64,000 bases of DNA from Streptomyces liliifuscus. Its GTDB lineage: Bacteria > Actinomycetota > Actinomycetes > Streptomycetales > Streptomycetaceae. The DNA lies in contig NZ_CP066831.1 in assembly GCF_016598615.1 (NCBI RefSeq), positions 7,998,001 through 8,062,000 of the forward strand, written 5' to 3'. Positions 25,945 through 36,821 of this stretch are shown here, piece after piece. How positions within the stretch are numbered: position 1 is the first letter of the stretch; each line of letters opens with the position of its first letter. The position numbers and the translations under genes were made by a program. Under the pieces are notes generated by a model. It was not told where the DNA came from. It was given only the letters and a program-made list of their open reading frames with translations, and did no database searches.

Positions 25945-27180
25945 TCAGCCCGTGTAGGTGCCGGACTTGACCGCCTTCCAGGTCCCGCCCTCGACGGAGT
26001 AGACGGTGAGCTGCTTGTTGGTGGCGTCGCCGTACTCGTCGAAGGCGACCTTGCCGGTCACTCCGTCGAAGGTGACACCCTGCATGGCCTCGGTGACCTT
26101 GGCGCGGGCGTCGTCCGGAAGCTTGCCGTCGTTGTCCTCGACGACCTTCTTCACGGCCTCGATGATCGCCCAGGCCGAGTCGTAGGAGTAGCCGCCGTAC
26201 GCCTCGTAGGCCTCCTTGTAGCCCGCGGCCTTGTAGCTGGCGACGAACTCCTTGGCGGAGGGGAGGTCCTCGACGGGCGCGCCGACCGAGGTGGCGAGGT
26301 CGCCGGTGCCGCTGGCGCCGGCCAGCTTGATGAAGTCGGCGCTGTAGATGCCGTCACCGCCGACGAGCGGGATCTTGGCGCCCGCGGCCTTGATCTGCTT
26401 GCTGAGCGGGCCGGCCTGCGGGTACTCGCCGCCGTAGTAGACGACGTCGGCACCGGAGCTCTTCACCTGCGTGGCGACGGCGGAGAAGTCCTTGGTGTCG
26501 GGGTCGATGTGCTGCGTACCGACGACCTTGCCGCCGAGCTTCTTGAACTCGTCGGTGAAGGTGGCGGCGAGGCCGGCACCGTAGGTCTTCTTGTCGTCGA
26601 TGACGTAGACGCTCTTCTTCTTGGCGTCGTTGTAGACGTACTGCGCGGCGAACGGGCCCTGGATGGCGTCCGTGGTCGCGGTGCGGAAGTACGACTTGTA
26701 CGGGCGGGCCTTCTCGCCGCCGTTCCACTTCGTGCCCTGGGTCAGGGCCGGGTTGGTGTTGGCGGGGGAGACCTCGACGAGCTTGGCGTCGTCGAAGACC
26801 TTCTGCATGGACTCGGCGACCGAGGAGTTCAGCGGGCCGACGACACCGAGGACGTCCTTGTCGGCGACCAGCTTGGTGGCGTTCTGCTGGCCCGAGGAGG
26901 GCTGCGCCTGGTCGTCGAGGGCCTCGACCTTGAAGGTGACGCCTTCGACGGTCTTCTCCTTGTTGGCCGTCTTGGCGGCGAGGTCCACGGAGTTCTTGAT
27001 TCCGAGGCCCAGCGCGGAGAGGTCGCCGGTCAGCGGGGCGTCGACGCCGATGACGACGGTGGTGCCACCGCCGTTCGAGTCCGAACCGCCGCCGTCCTCG
27101 TCGCGCGAGCCGCAGGCGGTGAGGGTGAGTGCTCCCGCCGCCAACGCGGCGGTGATGGCGATGAGCGAACGTTGACGCAC
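25945..27180 (-). CDS. livK: branched-chain amino acid ABC transporter substrate-binding lipoprotein
   Basis: This 411-residue lipoprotein starts at GTG 27180 (RBS aaagga), giving a signal peptide RQRSLIAITAALAAGALTLT followed by the lipobox Cys in TACGSRDED. The mature protein has the type I periplasmic-binding fold of Liv proteins (VIGVDAPLTGDLSALGLGIK, then LGVVGPLNSSVAESMQK and VIDDKKTYGAGLA). The frame extends about 80 codons upstream without family sequence. Lipid-anchored outside the membrane, it delivers substrate to LivHM. The 280 bp upstream carry no gene and must hold the operon promoter. Confidence 0.95.
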   Translation of the reverse strand: MRQRSLIAITAALAAGALTLTACGSRDEDGGGSDSNGGGTTVVIGVDAPLTGDLSALGLGIKNSVDLAAKTANKEKTVEGVTFKVEALDDQAQPSSGQQNATKLVADKDVLGVVGPLNSSVAESMQKVFDDAKLVEVSPANTNPALTQGTKWNGGEKARPYKSYFRTATTDAIQGPFAAQYVYNDAKKKSVYVIDDKKTYGAGLAATFTDEFKKLGGKVVGTQHIDPDTKDFSAVATQVKSSGADVVYYGGEYPQAGPLSKQIKAAGAKIPLVGGDGIYSADFIKLAGASGTGDLATSVGAPVEDLPSAKEFVASYKAAGYKEAYEAYGGYSYDSAWAIIEAVKKVVEDNDGKLPDDARAKVTEAMQGVTFDGVTGKVAFDEYGDATNKQLTVYSVEGGTWKAVKSGTYTG

Positions 27181-27460
27181 GATCAGCAGTCCTTTCCCTG
27201 GCACGGCCCTTCCTCGTGGAACGGGCCGAGTCGAGCGCTGGGCCGAAAATAATTCGAATCCGATGGCGCGGTGACTGGCCGTGACTCTAAGCGTGTCGGG
27301 GGAACGTGGAGGAGAGTCTGACTCATGCTGTGACGCTCTTGTTATGACACGAGGTAATGCAGAGCGGTACTCAGTGGGTGGATGGGCAGAATTCCGGCCG
27401 ATTCGTCCCGTCCACATAGTGAGAACCTGCAGGACGCGCCGCGGTCATTTCAGGAGCGTC

Positions 27461-28093
27461 CTACCGTTTTGGTGATGACCGGGAGTCGTTGCTGCAGGCT
27501 ACTTGCAGGGCTCCTGAGAGGTCGTGCGCATATCGCTCACCCAGGATGAAGCTGTGGTCTTCTATTGCACGCGTATTACGCAGAGTTACGTCCAGGAAAG
27601 GCAGAGCGGCGTTTGACGGCACATTCGCGCATTCCGTGACATGCATCGTGACGACGATCTTGTGGCCGAAACCGGGCTTGGTCCGGAACGGCGGGCGTGG
27701 GACCGATGTCAGCGAGAGGGTCGCGTAGGGCTGCGAGATGCGCACGATGGTGATCGTGGGTCCGGACTGCGCGGTGACCTGCACCGCGAAGCTGAAGCTT
27801 CTGCTGGGAGCGTCTGCGGGCGGGCCCTCCGTGCCGAGGTAGGTGACGGTCACCGCCTGGGACGGGTAGGGCGCTTCGGGCGGTGGCGGATCGTGGGGCC
27901 GGGTCGCGAAGAGGTAGCCGCCGCCCGCGACGACGGCGACCGCGGTGGCGGAGGCGAGCACGACACGGCGACGCCGCGCGTACAGGCTGGTCAGACGCTC
28001 GCGCGGGGACCCGGGGAGGAGTCGCGGGGCCGGTTCGACGGTGTCCCACGCGCGCGTGCCCTCGCCCGGCTCGACCGGACCGACGCCGCTCAA
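27461..28093 (-). CDS. hypothetical type II membrane protein
   Basis: This protein is about 210 residues and of no known family to me. A TTG at 28093 overlaps the stop of the upstream lipoprotein gene (TTGA), the only start consistent with coupling; the frame runs further but only as a shadow of that gene. A cytoplasmic stretch of about 50 residues is followed by RRRRVVLASATAVAVVAGGG as a membrane anchor. After it comes an extracytoplasmic beta-rich domain (AVTVTYLGTEGPPADAPSRS, then TITIVRISQPYATLSLTSVP). The start is uncertain. Confidence 0.72.
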   Translation of the reverse strand: MSGVGPVEPGEGTRAWDTVEPAPRLLPGSPRERLTSLYARRRRVVLASATAVAVVAGGGYLFATRPHDPPPPEAPYPSQAVTVTYLGTEGPPADAPSRSFSFAVQVTAQSGPTITIVRISQPYATLSLTSVPRPPFRTKPGFGHKIVVTMHVTECANVPSNAALPFLDVTLRNTRAIEDHSFILGERYAHDLSGALQVACSNDSRSSPKR

Positions 28094-28500
28094 CTCCAGG
28101 GCCCTCCCGTCGGATCGCCGTCGCGGTACCGCTTCGCGCAGCGTTCGCGCGCGTCGCGGTCGATCAGTTCCCGCGCCGCCTGTTCGCCGGAGCGCTTCTT
28201 CTCGGCCCGGGCCGCGTCCACGACCTCCATCAGGATCTCGTACTGCCCGTTGGACAGGCCCATCGACTGATAGTCCCCGTAGGTGTCGCTGTCCAGCACC
28301 TTCCGCGACCAGTGGGCGACGATCCGGGCGCACAGGTCCTCGGGAGGCGTGGCGGGCGGTGACGACGGAGTACCGGAGGCGGCCCCCGTGCCCGCCGCCT
28401 CGCCCCGCGGGCCGGACTCGCCGCATCCGGTGGCCAGCGCGCCGGTCAGGAGCGCCAGCGCAAGCACCGGCCCCCGCCAGGGGGCCCCACCCGTTCCCAT
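28090..28500 (-). CDS. putative lipoprotein
   Basis: This 136-residue protein has a lipoprotein signal (RGPVLALALLTGALATGCGE, lipobox ATGC). The mature part is a Ser/Thr/Pro linker followed by a helical domain with two cysteines (PEDLCARIVAHWSRKVLDSD, then RDARERCAKRYRDG). It is coupled to the downstream membrane protein gene by a four-base overlap, so the two products may act together at the membrane. No function can be assigned. Confidence 0.82.
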   Translation of the reverse strand: MGTGGAPWRGPVLALALLTGALATGCGESGPRGEAAGTGAASGTPSSPPATPPEDLCARIVAHWSRKVLDSDTYGDYQSMGLSNGQYEILMEVVDAARAEKKRSGEQAARELIDRDARERCAKRYRDGDPTGGPWS

Positions 28501-28566
28501 CCCATGACGCTATGCCGCCCGGTGCCCGGGATCAACGCCGCCCGCGGACAAGGGTTTTCCGGTGGG

Positions 28567-29055
28567 TCAGTTCGTCGCGTTGACGCGCGCCGCGTCGCTC
28601 GGATTCACATCGCGCAGCATGCACGTCAGCCGCGCGCTGCACACCCGCTTGCCGTCCTCGTCACTGATCACGATCTCGTACGTGGCCGTCGAGCGGCCCC
28701 GGTGCAGGGGCGTGGCCACTCCGGTCACCAGGCCGGAACGGGCGCCCCGGTGGTGGGTGCAGTTCAGGTCGACGCCGACGGCGATCTTGGAGCTGCCGCC
28801 GTGCAGCATGGCGCCGACCGAGCCGAGTGTCTCGGCGAGCACGGCGGAGGCGCCGCCGTGCAGGAGCCCGTACGGCTGGGTGTTGCCCTCGACCGGCATG
28901 GTGCCCACCACGCGGTCCGCGGAGGCCTCGACGACCTGGACGCCCATGCGCGTGCCGAGGTGTCCGGCGGAGAACATGGCGACCAGGTCCACGCCGAGCG
29001 CCGCGTACTCGTCGATGACCTCTTGCGGGAACTTCGCGTGGTGCTGCTCGCCCAT
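28567..29055 (-). CDS. PaaI-family hotdog thioesterase
   Basis: This 162-residue protein starts at ATG 29055 after aaggag. The hotdog fold is recognised from GTRMGVQVVEASADRVVGTM, then QPYGLLHGGASAVLAETLGS with the HGG motif and acidic Glu, and IAVGVDLNCTHHRGARSG. Members hydrolyse acyl- or aryl-CoA thioesters, often in aromatic catabolism or in clearing misprimed CoA; the substrate here is unknown. It lies downstream of the molybdopterin oxidoreductase gene on the same strand, 61 bp apart. Confidence 0.93.
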   Translation of the reverse strand: MGEQHHAKFPQEVIDEYAALGVDLVAMFSAGHLGTRMGVQVVEASADRVVGTMPVEGNTQPYGLLHGGASAVLAETLGSVGAMLHGGSSKIAVGVDLNCTHHRGARSGLVTGVATPLHRGRSTATYEIVISDEDGKRVCSARLTCMLRDVNPSDAARVNATN

Positions 29056-29116
29056 GGGTTCTGCTCCTTCGTCGTCGATCACGCCGCCCGAGCGGCCGCG
29101 CTCGCTAAGCGAACGC

Positions 29117-31396
<2,280 letters not shown>

Positions 31397-31585
31397 CTCG
31401 GCCTCCTCTTCGAGCACACGTATGAGGTACGCCTTCGATCCTCCCACGTGGTGGTGACAACGATCGCGGCCCGTCCGGGGCGATGATCGTGCGCGGTGTG
31501 AAAGTTGTGACGGACCACGGCGCGAGGGCGGTCGTGGAGGGCGGGGCGGGTCCGACTGTCAGTGGGGCGTGGCAGGATCGGGGGC

Positions 31586-34312
31586 GTGGCAGATTCAGCA
31601 TCGAAGAAGACCGAGAACACCTCCGGCGGCGGACGCCCGCGGCTGATGCTCATGGACGGGCATTCGCTGGCGTACCGAGCGTTCTTCGCGCTGCCCGCGG
31701 AGAACTTCACGACGGCGACGGGCCAGCCGACGAACGCGATCTACGGCTTCGCGTCGATGCTCGCCAACACGCTGCGCGACGAGGCGCCCACGCACTTCGC
31801 GGTGGCGTTCGACGTCTCGCGCAAGACCTGGCGCTCCGAGGAGTTCACCGAGTACAAGGCGAACAGGTCGAAGACCCCGGACGAGTTCAAGGGCCAGGTC
31901 GAGCTGATCGGCGAGCTCCTCGACGCGATGCACGCCGAGCGGTTCGCCGTGGACGGCTTCGAGGCGGACGACATCATCGCCACGCTCGCCACCCAGGCCG
32001 AGGCCGCGGGTTTCGAGGTGCTGATCGTCACCGGCGACCGCGACTCCTTCCAGCTGGTCTCCGAGCACACCACCGTGCTCTACCCCACGAAGGGCGTCTC
32101 CGAGCTGACGCGGTTCACTCCGGAGAAGGTCTTCGAGAAGTACGGCCTGACGCCCGCGCAGTACCCCGATTTCGCGGCCCTGCGCGGCGACCCGTCCGAC
32201 AACCTGCCGGGCATCCCCGGGGTCGGCGAGAAGACCGCCGCGAAGTGGATCAACCAGTTCGGGTCGTTCGCGGAGCTCGTCGAGCGCGCCGACGAGGTCA
32301 AGGGCAAGGCCGGGCAGAACTTCCGCGACCACTTGGACGCGGTCAAGCTCAACCGCCGCCTCACGGAGATGGTGCGTGACGTCGAGCTGCCGAAGGCGGC
32401 CGCCGACCTGGAGCGCGCTCCTTACGACCGCACGGCGGTCGCGATGGTCCTGGACACCCTGGAGATCCGTAACCCCTCGCTGCGGGAGCGGCTGCTGGCC
32501 GTCGACCCCGGGGCGGAGGAGGCGGACGCCGGTCCGCCGGCCGCCGCGGGCGTCGCGGTGGACGGCACGGTCCTCGGCGCGGGCGAGCTGAAGCCGTGGC
32601 TCGCCGAGCACGGCACCGCGGTCCTGGGCGTCGCCACGGTCGACACCTGGGCGCTCGGCACGGGCTCGGTCGCCGAGGTCGCCCTCGCCGCGGCCGGCGG
32701 CGCCGCCGCGTGGTTCGACCCGTCCCAGCTGGACGAGGCCGACGAGAACGCGTTCGCGGCCTGGCTCGCCGACCCCGACAAGCCCAAGGTGCTGCACAAC
32801 GCGAAGGCCGTGATGCGGGTCTTCGCCGAGCACGGCTGGAGCATCGAGGGCGTCTCCATGGACACCGCGCTCGCCGCCTACCTCGTCAAGCCGGGCCGCC
32901 GCTCCTTCGACCTGGACGCACTGTCCCTGGAGTACCTCGGCCGTGAGCTGGCGCCCGCCGCCACGGCCGACGGGCAGCTCGCCTTCGGCGCCGACGAGGG
33001 CGCCGAGGCCGACGCGCTGATGGTGCAGGCCCGCGCGATCCTCGACCTGGGCGAGGCCTTCACCGAGCGCCTGAAGGAGGTCGGCGCGGCCGACCTGCTG
33101 CGTGACGTGGAGCTCCCCACCTCCGTGCTCCTGGCCCGCCTGGAGCGGCACGGCATCGCGGCCGACAGGGCCCACCTGGAAGCCATGGAGCAGATGTTCG
33201 CGGGCGCCGTCCAGCAGGCGGTGAAGGAGGCGCACGCGGCCGCCGGGCACGAGTTCAACCTCGGCTCGCCCAAGCAGCTCCAGGAAGTCCTCTTCGGTGA
33301 ACTGGGCCTGCCCAAGACGAAGAAGACGAAGACCGGCTACACGACGGACGCCGACGCGCTCGCCTGGCTGGCCGGCCAGACCGACAACGAACTGCCGGTC
33401 ATCATGCTCCGCCACCGCGAGCAGGCGAAGCTCCGCGTCACCGTCGAGGGTCTGATCAAGACGATCGCCGCGGACGGCCGCATCCACACCACGTTCCACC
33501 AGACGGTGGCCGCGACGGGCCGCCTCTCGTCGCAGGACCCGAACCTGCAGAACATCCCGGTCCGCACCGAGGAGGGCCGCGCGATCCGCCGCGGCTTCGT
33601 CGTCGGCGAGGGCTTCGAGTCCCTCATGACCGCCGACTACAGCCAGATCGAACTGCGCGTGATGGCCCACCTCTCCGAGGACGAGGGCCTCCTGGAGGCC
33701 TTCACCTCCGGCGAGGACCTCCACACCACCGTCGCCTCCCAGGTCTTCTCCGTCGAGGGCACGGCCGTCGACGCGGAGATGCGCCGCAAGATCAAGGCGA
33801 TGTCGTACGGCCTGGCGTACGGATTGTCGGCCTTCGGCCTCTCCCAGCAGCTCAACATCGACGCCGGCGAGGCCCGCGCGCTGATGGACACGTACTTCGA
33901 GCGCTTCGGCGGTGTACGGGACTATCTGCGCCGGGCGGTCGACGAGGCGCGGGCGACGGGATACACGGCGACGCTCTTCGGGCGCCGCCGCTACCTCCCC
34001 GACCTCAACAGCGACAACCGCCAGCGTCGCGAGGCGGCCGAGCGGATGGCTCTGAACGCGCCGATCCAGGGCACGGCGGCGGACATCGTCAAGATCGCCA
34101 TGCTCAATGTGGACCGGGCCCTCCGCGAGGCCGACCTCAAGTCCCGCATGCTCCTCCAGGTCCACGACGAAATCGTCCTGGAGATCGCCCCGGGCGAGCG
34201 CGCCAAGACCGAAGAACTGGTCCGCCACGAGATGGCCAACGCGGTGCACCTCCGAGCGCCCCTGGACGTCTCGGTCGGCTCGGGCGCGGACTGGGAATCG
34301 GCGGCGCACTAG
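31586..34312 (+). CDS. polA: DNA polymerase I
   Basis: This 908-residue repair and Okazaki-maturation polymerase starts at GTG 31586. The N-terminal 5'-3' nuclease domain has LMDGHSLAYRAFFAL, FEADDIIATLA, VTGDRDSFQLV and the helix-hairpin-helix LPGIPGVGEKTAAKWI. The middle 3'-5' exonuclease-like domain has lost the DxE metal motif, so proofreading is presumably absent, as in other actinobacteria. The polymerase domain has motif A MTADYSQIELRVMAHLSEDE, motif B (RRKIKAMSYGLAYGLSAFGL) and motif C LLQVHDEIVLE. Two inverted copies of the dispersed repeat follow. Confidence 0.98.
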   Translation: MADSASKKTENTSGGGRPRLMLMDGHSLAYRAFFALPAENFTTATGQPTNAIYGFASMLANTLRDEAPTHFAVAFDVSRKTWRSEEFTEYKANRSKTPDEFKGQVELIGELLDAMHAERFAVDGFEADDIIATLATQAEAAGFEVLIVTGDRDSFQLVSEHTTVLYPTKGVSELTRFTPEKVFEKYGLTPAQYPDFAALRGDPSDNLPGIPGVGEKTAAKWINQFGSFAELVERADEVKGKAGQNFRDHLDAVKLNRRLTEMVRDVELPKAAADLERAPYDRTAVAMVLDTLEIRNPSLRERLLAVDPGAEEADAGPPAAAGVAVDGTVLGAGELKPWLAEHGTAVLGVATVDTWALGTGSVAEVALAAAGGAAAWFDPSQLDEADENAFAAWLADPDKPKVLHNAKAVMRVFAEHGWSIEGVSMDTALAAYLVKPGRRSFDLDALSLEYLGRELAPAATADGQLAFGADEGAEADALMVQARAILDLGEAFTERLKEVGAADLLRDVELPTSVLLARLERHGIAADRAHLEAMEQMFAGAVQQAVKEAHAAAGHEFNLGSPKQLQEVLFGELGLPKTKKTKTGYTTDADALAWLAGQTDNELPVIMLRHREQAKLRVTVEGLIKTIAADGRIHTTFHQTVAATGRLSSQDPNLQNIPVRTEEGRAIRRGFVVGEGFESLMTADYSQIELRVMAHLSEDEGLLEAFTSGEDLHTTVASQVFSVEGTAVDAEMRRKIKAMSYGLAYGLSAFGLSQQLNIDAGEARALMDTYFERFGGVRDYLRRAVDEARATGYTATLFGRRRYLPDLNSDNRQRREAAERMALNAPIQGTAADIVKIAMLNVDRALREADLKSRMLLQVHDEIVLEIAPGERAKTEELVRHEMANAVHLRAPLDVSVGSGADWESAAH

Positions 34313-34334
34313 CTCCGCTGGGGTGCGGTATCCG

Positions 34335-34378
34335 GGTGCGGCCCGGTGGGGGCTGATCGCGCAGTTCCCCGCGCCCCT
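34335..34378 (-). repeat. dispersed GC-rich element, copy 4 (inverted)
   Basis: Reverse copy with the long extension: ggtgcggcccggtgggggct, then gatcgcgcagttccccgcgc and ccct. It starts 23 bases after the polA stop. Confidence 0.88.
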
Positions 34379-34424
34379 GGGTGGGTGGGGGTCGGTGTGG
34401 TTCGTCGGCTGCGAGTGCGATGTG

Positions 34425-34501
34425 GCTGGTCGCGCAGTTCCCCGCGCCCCTTACTTTTAAGGGGCGCGGGAACTGCGCGACCAGCCCCCACCGGCCCGCA
34501 C
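34425..34501. repeat. dispersed GC-rich element, copies 5 and 6 as a head-to-head inverted pair
   Basis: Copy 5 (ggtcgcgcagttccccgcgc, then cccctta) is followed after about four bases by copy 6 (taaggggcgcgggaactgcgcg and accagcccccaccggcccgc). The two pair over about 25 bp with a single-base bulge, because copy 6 lacks one G. In RNA this would be a strong hairpin with a cuuu loop and may terminate polA transcription. The 293-bp polA-to-hydrolase space holds nothing else. Confidence 0.9.
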
Positions 34502-34605
34502 CCGACGAACAACGCCCCCCGACCCCACCCAACCCCCGGAGGCCCCGTCACCCACGTGGCCCCCGACCAGAAGCCCCCAGCGGAGCGCCCCGCAAGGATG
34601 CGGGC

Positions 34606-35736
34606 ATGGGTCCTCACATACGACACATACGGCGCGTACACGCACAGCGCGCACAGCGCATACAGCGCGCACGGTGCGTACGCCACTGCCGCACCGCCCT
34701 GGTCGCAGCCCTCGCCTCCGTGCTCCTCACCCCGGTCCCCGCCATCGCGGCAACCGCGGCCAGCCCCAGAATCCCGGCCGGCGCCACGACCAGACGCGTC
34801 CCGGCCGACACGGCCGAGTGGACGGACTGGCAGCTCCGGCAGGGCGCCCCGGGCCACCACGCCTCCTCGGCCGACCCCACCGACACCGTCACCTGCCAGG
34901 CACCCCACGCCCCCGACCTGGCCGCCCGGCTGTCCCAGGACATCCAGGCGGCCCTGTCGGGGAGGGACGGCACGGTCTCCGTGGCGGTCCACGACGACTC
35001 CGGGCTGACCTGCGAACGCGCGGGCGAGCGGCAATACGACTCGGCGAGCGTCGTCAAGGTGCTGATCATGGAGGGACTGCTCCGCCGGGCCGAGGAGCTG
35101 GGGCGCCGGCTCACGCAGTGGGAGGAGACGAACGTACGCCCCATGATCGTCAGCTCCGACAACGACTCCACCGCGCGCCTCTGGGCCGACCTGGGCCGCA
35201 GCTATCTGAGCGACTTCCTCACCCGCGTCCGTACCAGCGCCACCCTCCTGGGCCCGGGCCGCTACTGGGGCCTCACCCGCACCACGGCCACCGACCAGTT
35301 GCGTTTGCTGGCCGTACTGACGAACGCCCAGTCCTTCCTCCGCACCCGCGCCTACGGCCTGAAACTGCTCTCCGAGGTCCGCTCGGACCAGCGCTGGGGC
35401 GTCCCCGCCGGCATGCCGCAAGGGCTGACGGCACACGTCAAGAACGGCTGGCTGCCCAGAGCCACCCACGGCTGGCGCGTCCACAGCATCGGCGCCTTCA
35501 CCGGCGAGGGCCGCAGCTACCGCATCGTCGTCCTGTCCCACGACAACCCGACGATGGCGTACGGCGTCCGCACCATCGAGCGCATAGCCCAGGCCGTCCA
35601 CCGGGGCCTGGGCCAGGGCCGCGGCGTCGGCCGCGACCTCACCCCGGAGACCGCGATCAGCGAGGAGTCGGACGGCTCGGCTCCGTACGAGCCGCTGCCT
35701 GGCTGGGACGAACCGGAGCCGGACGCCACACCCTGA
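34606..35736 (+). CDS. secreted serine hydrolase of the class A beta-lactamase/PBP fold
   Basis: This 376-residue protein starts at ATG 34606 after aagga. A His/Arg-rich N terminus precedes the signal segment RTALVAALASVLLTPVPAIA. The SxxK motif is in DSASVVKVLIMEGL, SDN is present in VSSDNDSTARLWADL, and the third motif reads VKNGW rather than KTG. I cannot find the class A general base (ExxLN), so it may be a peptidase or ancient lactamase-like hydrolase rather than a resistance enzyme. Its last 80 bp overlap the convergent DUF4184 gene. Confidence 0.88.
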   Translation: MGPHIRHIRRVHAQRAQRIQRARCVRHCRTALVAALASVLLTPVPAIAATAASPRIPAGATTRRVPADTAEWTDWQLRQGAPGHHASSADPTDTVTCQAPHAPDLAARLSQDIQAALSGRDGTVSVAVHDDSGLTCERAGERQYDSASVVKVLIMEGLLRRAEELGRRLTQWEETNVRPMIVSSDNDSTARLWADLGRSYLSDFLTRVRTSATLLGPGRYWGLTRTTATDQLRLLAVLTNAQSFLRTRAYGLKLLSEVRSDQRWGVPAGMPQGLTAHVKNGWLPRATHGWRVHSIGAFTGEGRSYRIVVLSHDNPTMAYGVRTIERIAQAVHRGLGQGRGVGRDLTPETAISEESDGSAPYEPLPGWDEPEPDATP

Positions 35737-36511
35737 CCGCCACGCCGTACAGCGCGAGGCCGACGGCGAGACCCGCCCCCGCCCCGAAGCACACGGTGGG
35801 AATCAGCTCCCAGGGCTTCGCGTCGGCCGACCAGTGGTCCCACCAGCGCGTCGCCCGCCGCACCGCGGCCACCGTCGCGCAGCCACCGATCACGGCCGCC
35901 GCGAGCCACCGGTCCCGTACGGACAGCACCGGCACCCCCACGGGCTCGGTGTCGCGCTGCCGTCGGAGGGCGACCACCACGAAGGCGGCGATCACCACCG
36001 CGGCGACCGCCGAACCGCCGTACTGCAGATACCAGTAGAGCGGCGAGCCCGCGATCTCCTGCCCGAGGACCGGAAAGACCCGCATGCCCCACCGGTCGAG
36101 ATGCGTGAACGCGTCCCACACGACATGCGTCAACGAACCGACCACCGCGGACACGTACCACCACAGGGCCAGTGACGGCCGGACGCGGGCGCGCGGCGCA
36201 CCGCAGCGCAGAAGAGCCCCGACGCGTCCCTGCCGGGCGCGCGGCAGCAGAGCCACCAGCGGCTCGCGCAGCACCAGCCAGGCGCCCACGAGCGCCCAGG
36301 CGACCAGGACATCGACCGTGAACACTCCGGTGAAGGAGTGCGTGAAGTCGCCGAACTCCATCGCCTCCGGCAGCACACTCGCCGCGTAATAGGTCATGTC
36401 GGGCGCGAACGAACCGGCCACGAGCAGGGCCGGAACCAGTCGGCCGCGTCCGGTCCCGTCGGTGCGCATGGCCGGCAGAACGGCCGCGGCATGGCTGAGG
36501 GTGAACGGCAA
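35657..36511 (-). CDS. DUF4184 membrane protein
   Basis: This 284-residue integral membrane protein has the family N terminus MPFTLSHAAAVLPAMR, then FAPDMTYYA and FGDFTHSFTGVFTVDVLVAW. Further on come THVVWDAFTHLDRWGMRVFP and several hydrophobic segments. The conserved His/Asp residues (SHAA, APD, DFTHS, HVVWDAFTH) suggest a metal-dependent membrane hydrolase, as in YdjM-type proteins; this is inferred from pattern only. It overlaps the convergent serine hydrolase gene by 80 bp and is divergent from the transglycosylase gene. Confidence 0.9.
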   Translation of the reverse strand: MPFTLSHAAAVLPAMRTDGTGRGRLVPALLVAGSFAPDMTYYAASVLPEAMEFGDFTHSFTGVFTVDVLVAWALVGAWLVLREPLVALLPRARQGRVGALLRCGAPRARVRPSLALWWYVSAVVGSLTHVVWDAFTHLDRWGMRVFPVLGQEIAGSPLYWYLQYGGSAVAAVVIAAFVVVALRRQRDTEPVGVPVLSVRDRWLAAAVIGGCATVAAVRRATRWWDHWSADAKPWELIPTVCFGAGAGLAVGLALYGVAVRVWRPAPVRPSQAAARTEPSRPTPR

Positions 36512-36821
36512 CGGGGCTCCTTGCGAACGGCATTGACCGCGATCGACCGCGCGCGACGGCCTGTCGGCCCCGAACGGTCCGGGCGATCCCTTGATCGATG
36601 ACGCTCAGTATGAGGTCAGCAGTTCCCGTGGGTCCCGCATGTCCCCAGGAGGCCAGGGCAGGAGAAACGGGATATGGCCAACCGGTGAAAAACGGGCACG
36701 AACGGGTGTCTGCGCAACGGAAGTTGTCGTAGGGTCGCCTGGGTCGCCGTGCTGGGGAGTGCGGCCGGACAACAGGAAACGCGCGAGGCGCGGGCGATCG
36801 TCCACGGGAGGGGTTCACGCA

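Noticed and set aside
31595..34309. A 904-codon open frame antisense to polA
   Set aside because: It mirrors polA in a high-G+C sequence, is rich in Arg, Val, Gly and Glu without domains, and has no ribosome site or promoter.
36600..36821. c-di-AMP (ydaO) riboswitch upstream of the lytic transglycosylase
   Set aside because: Such riboswitches precede cell-wall hydrolases in Streptomyces, but I could not align the conserved ydaO core to this stretch by eye. A covariance-model search would decide.
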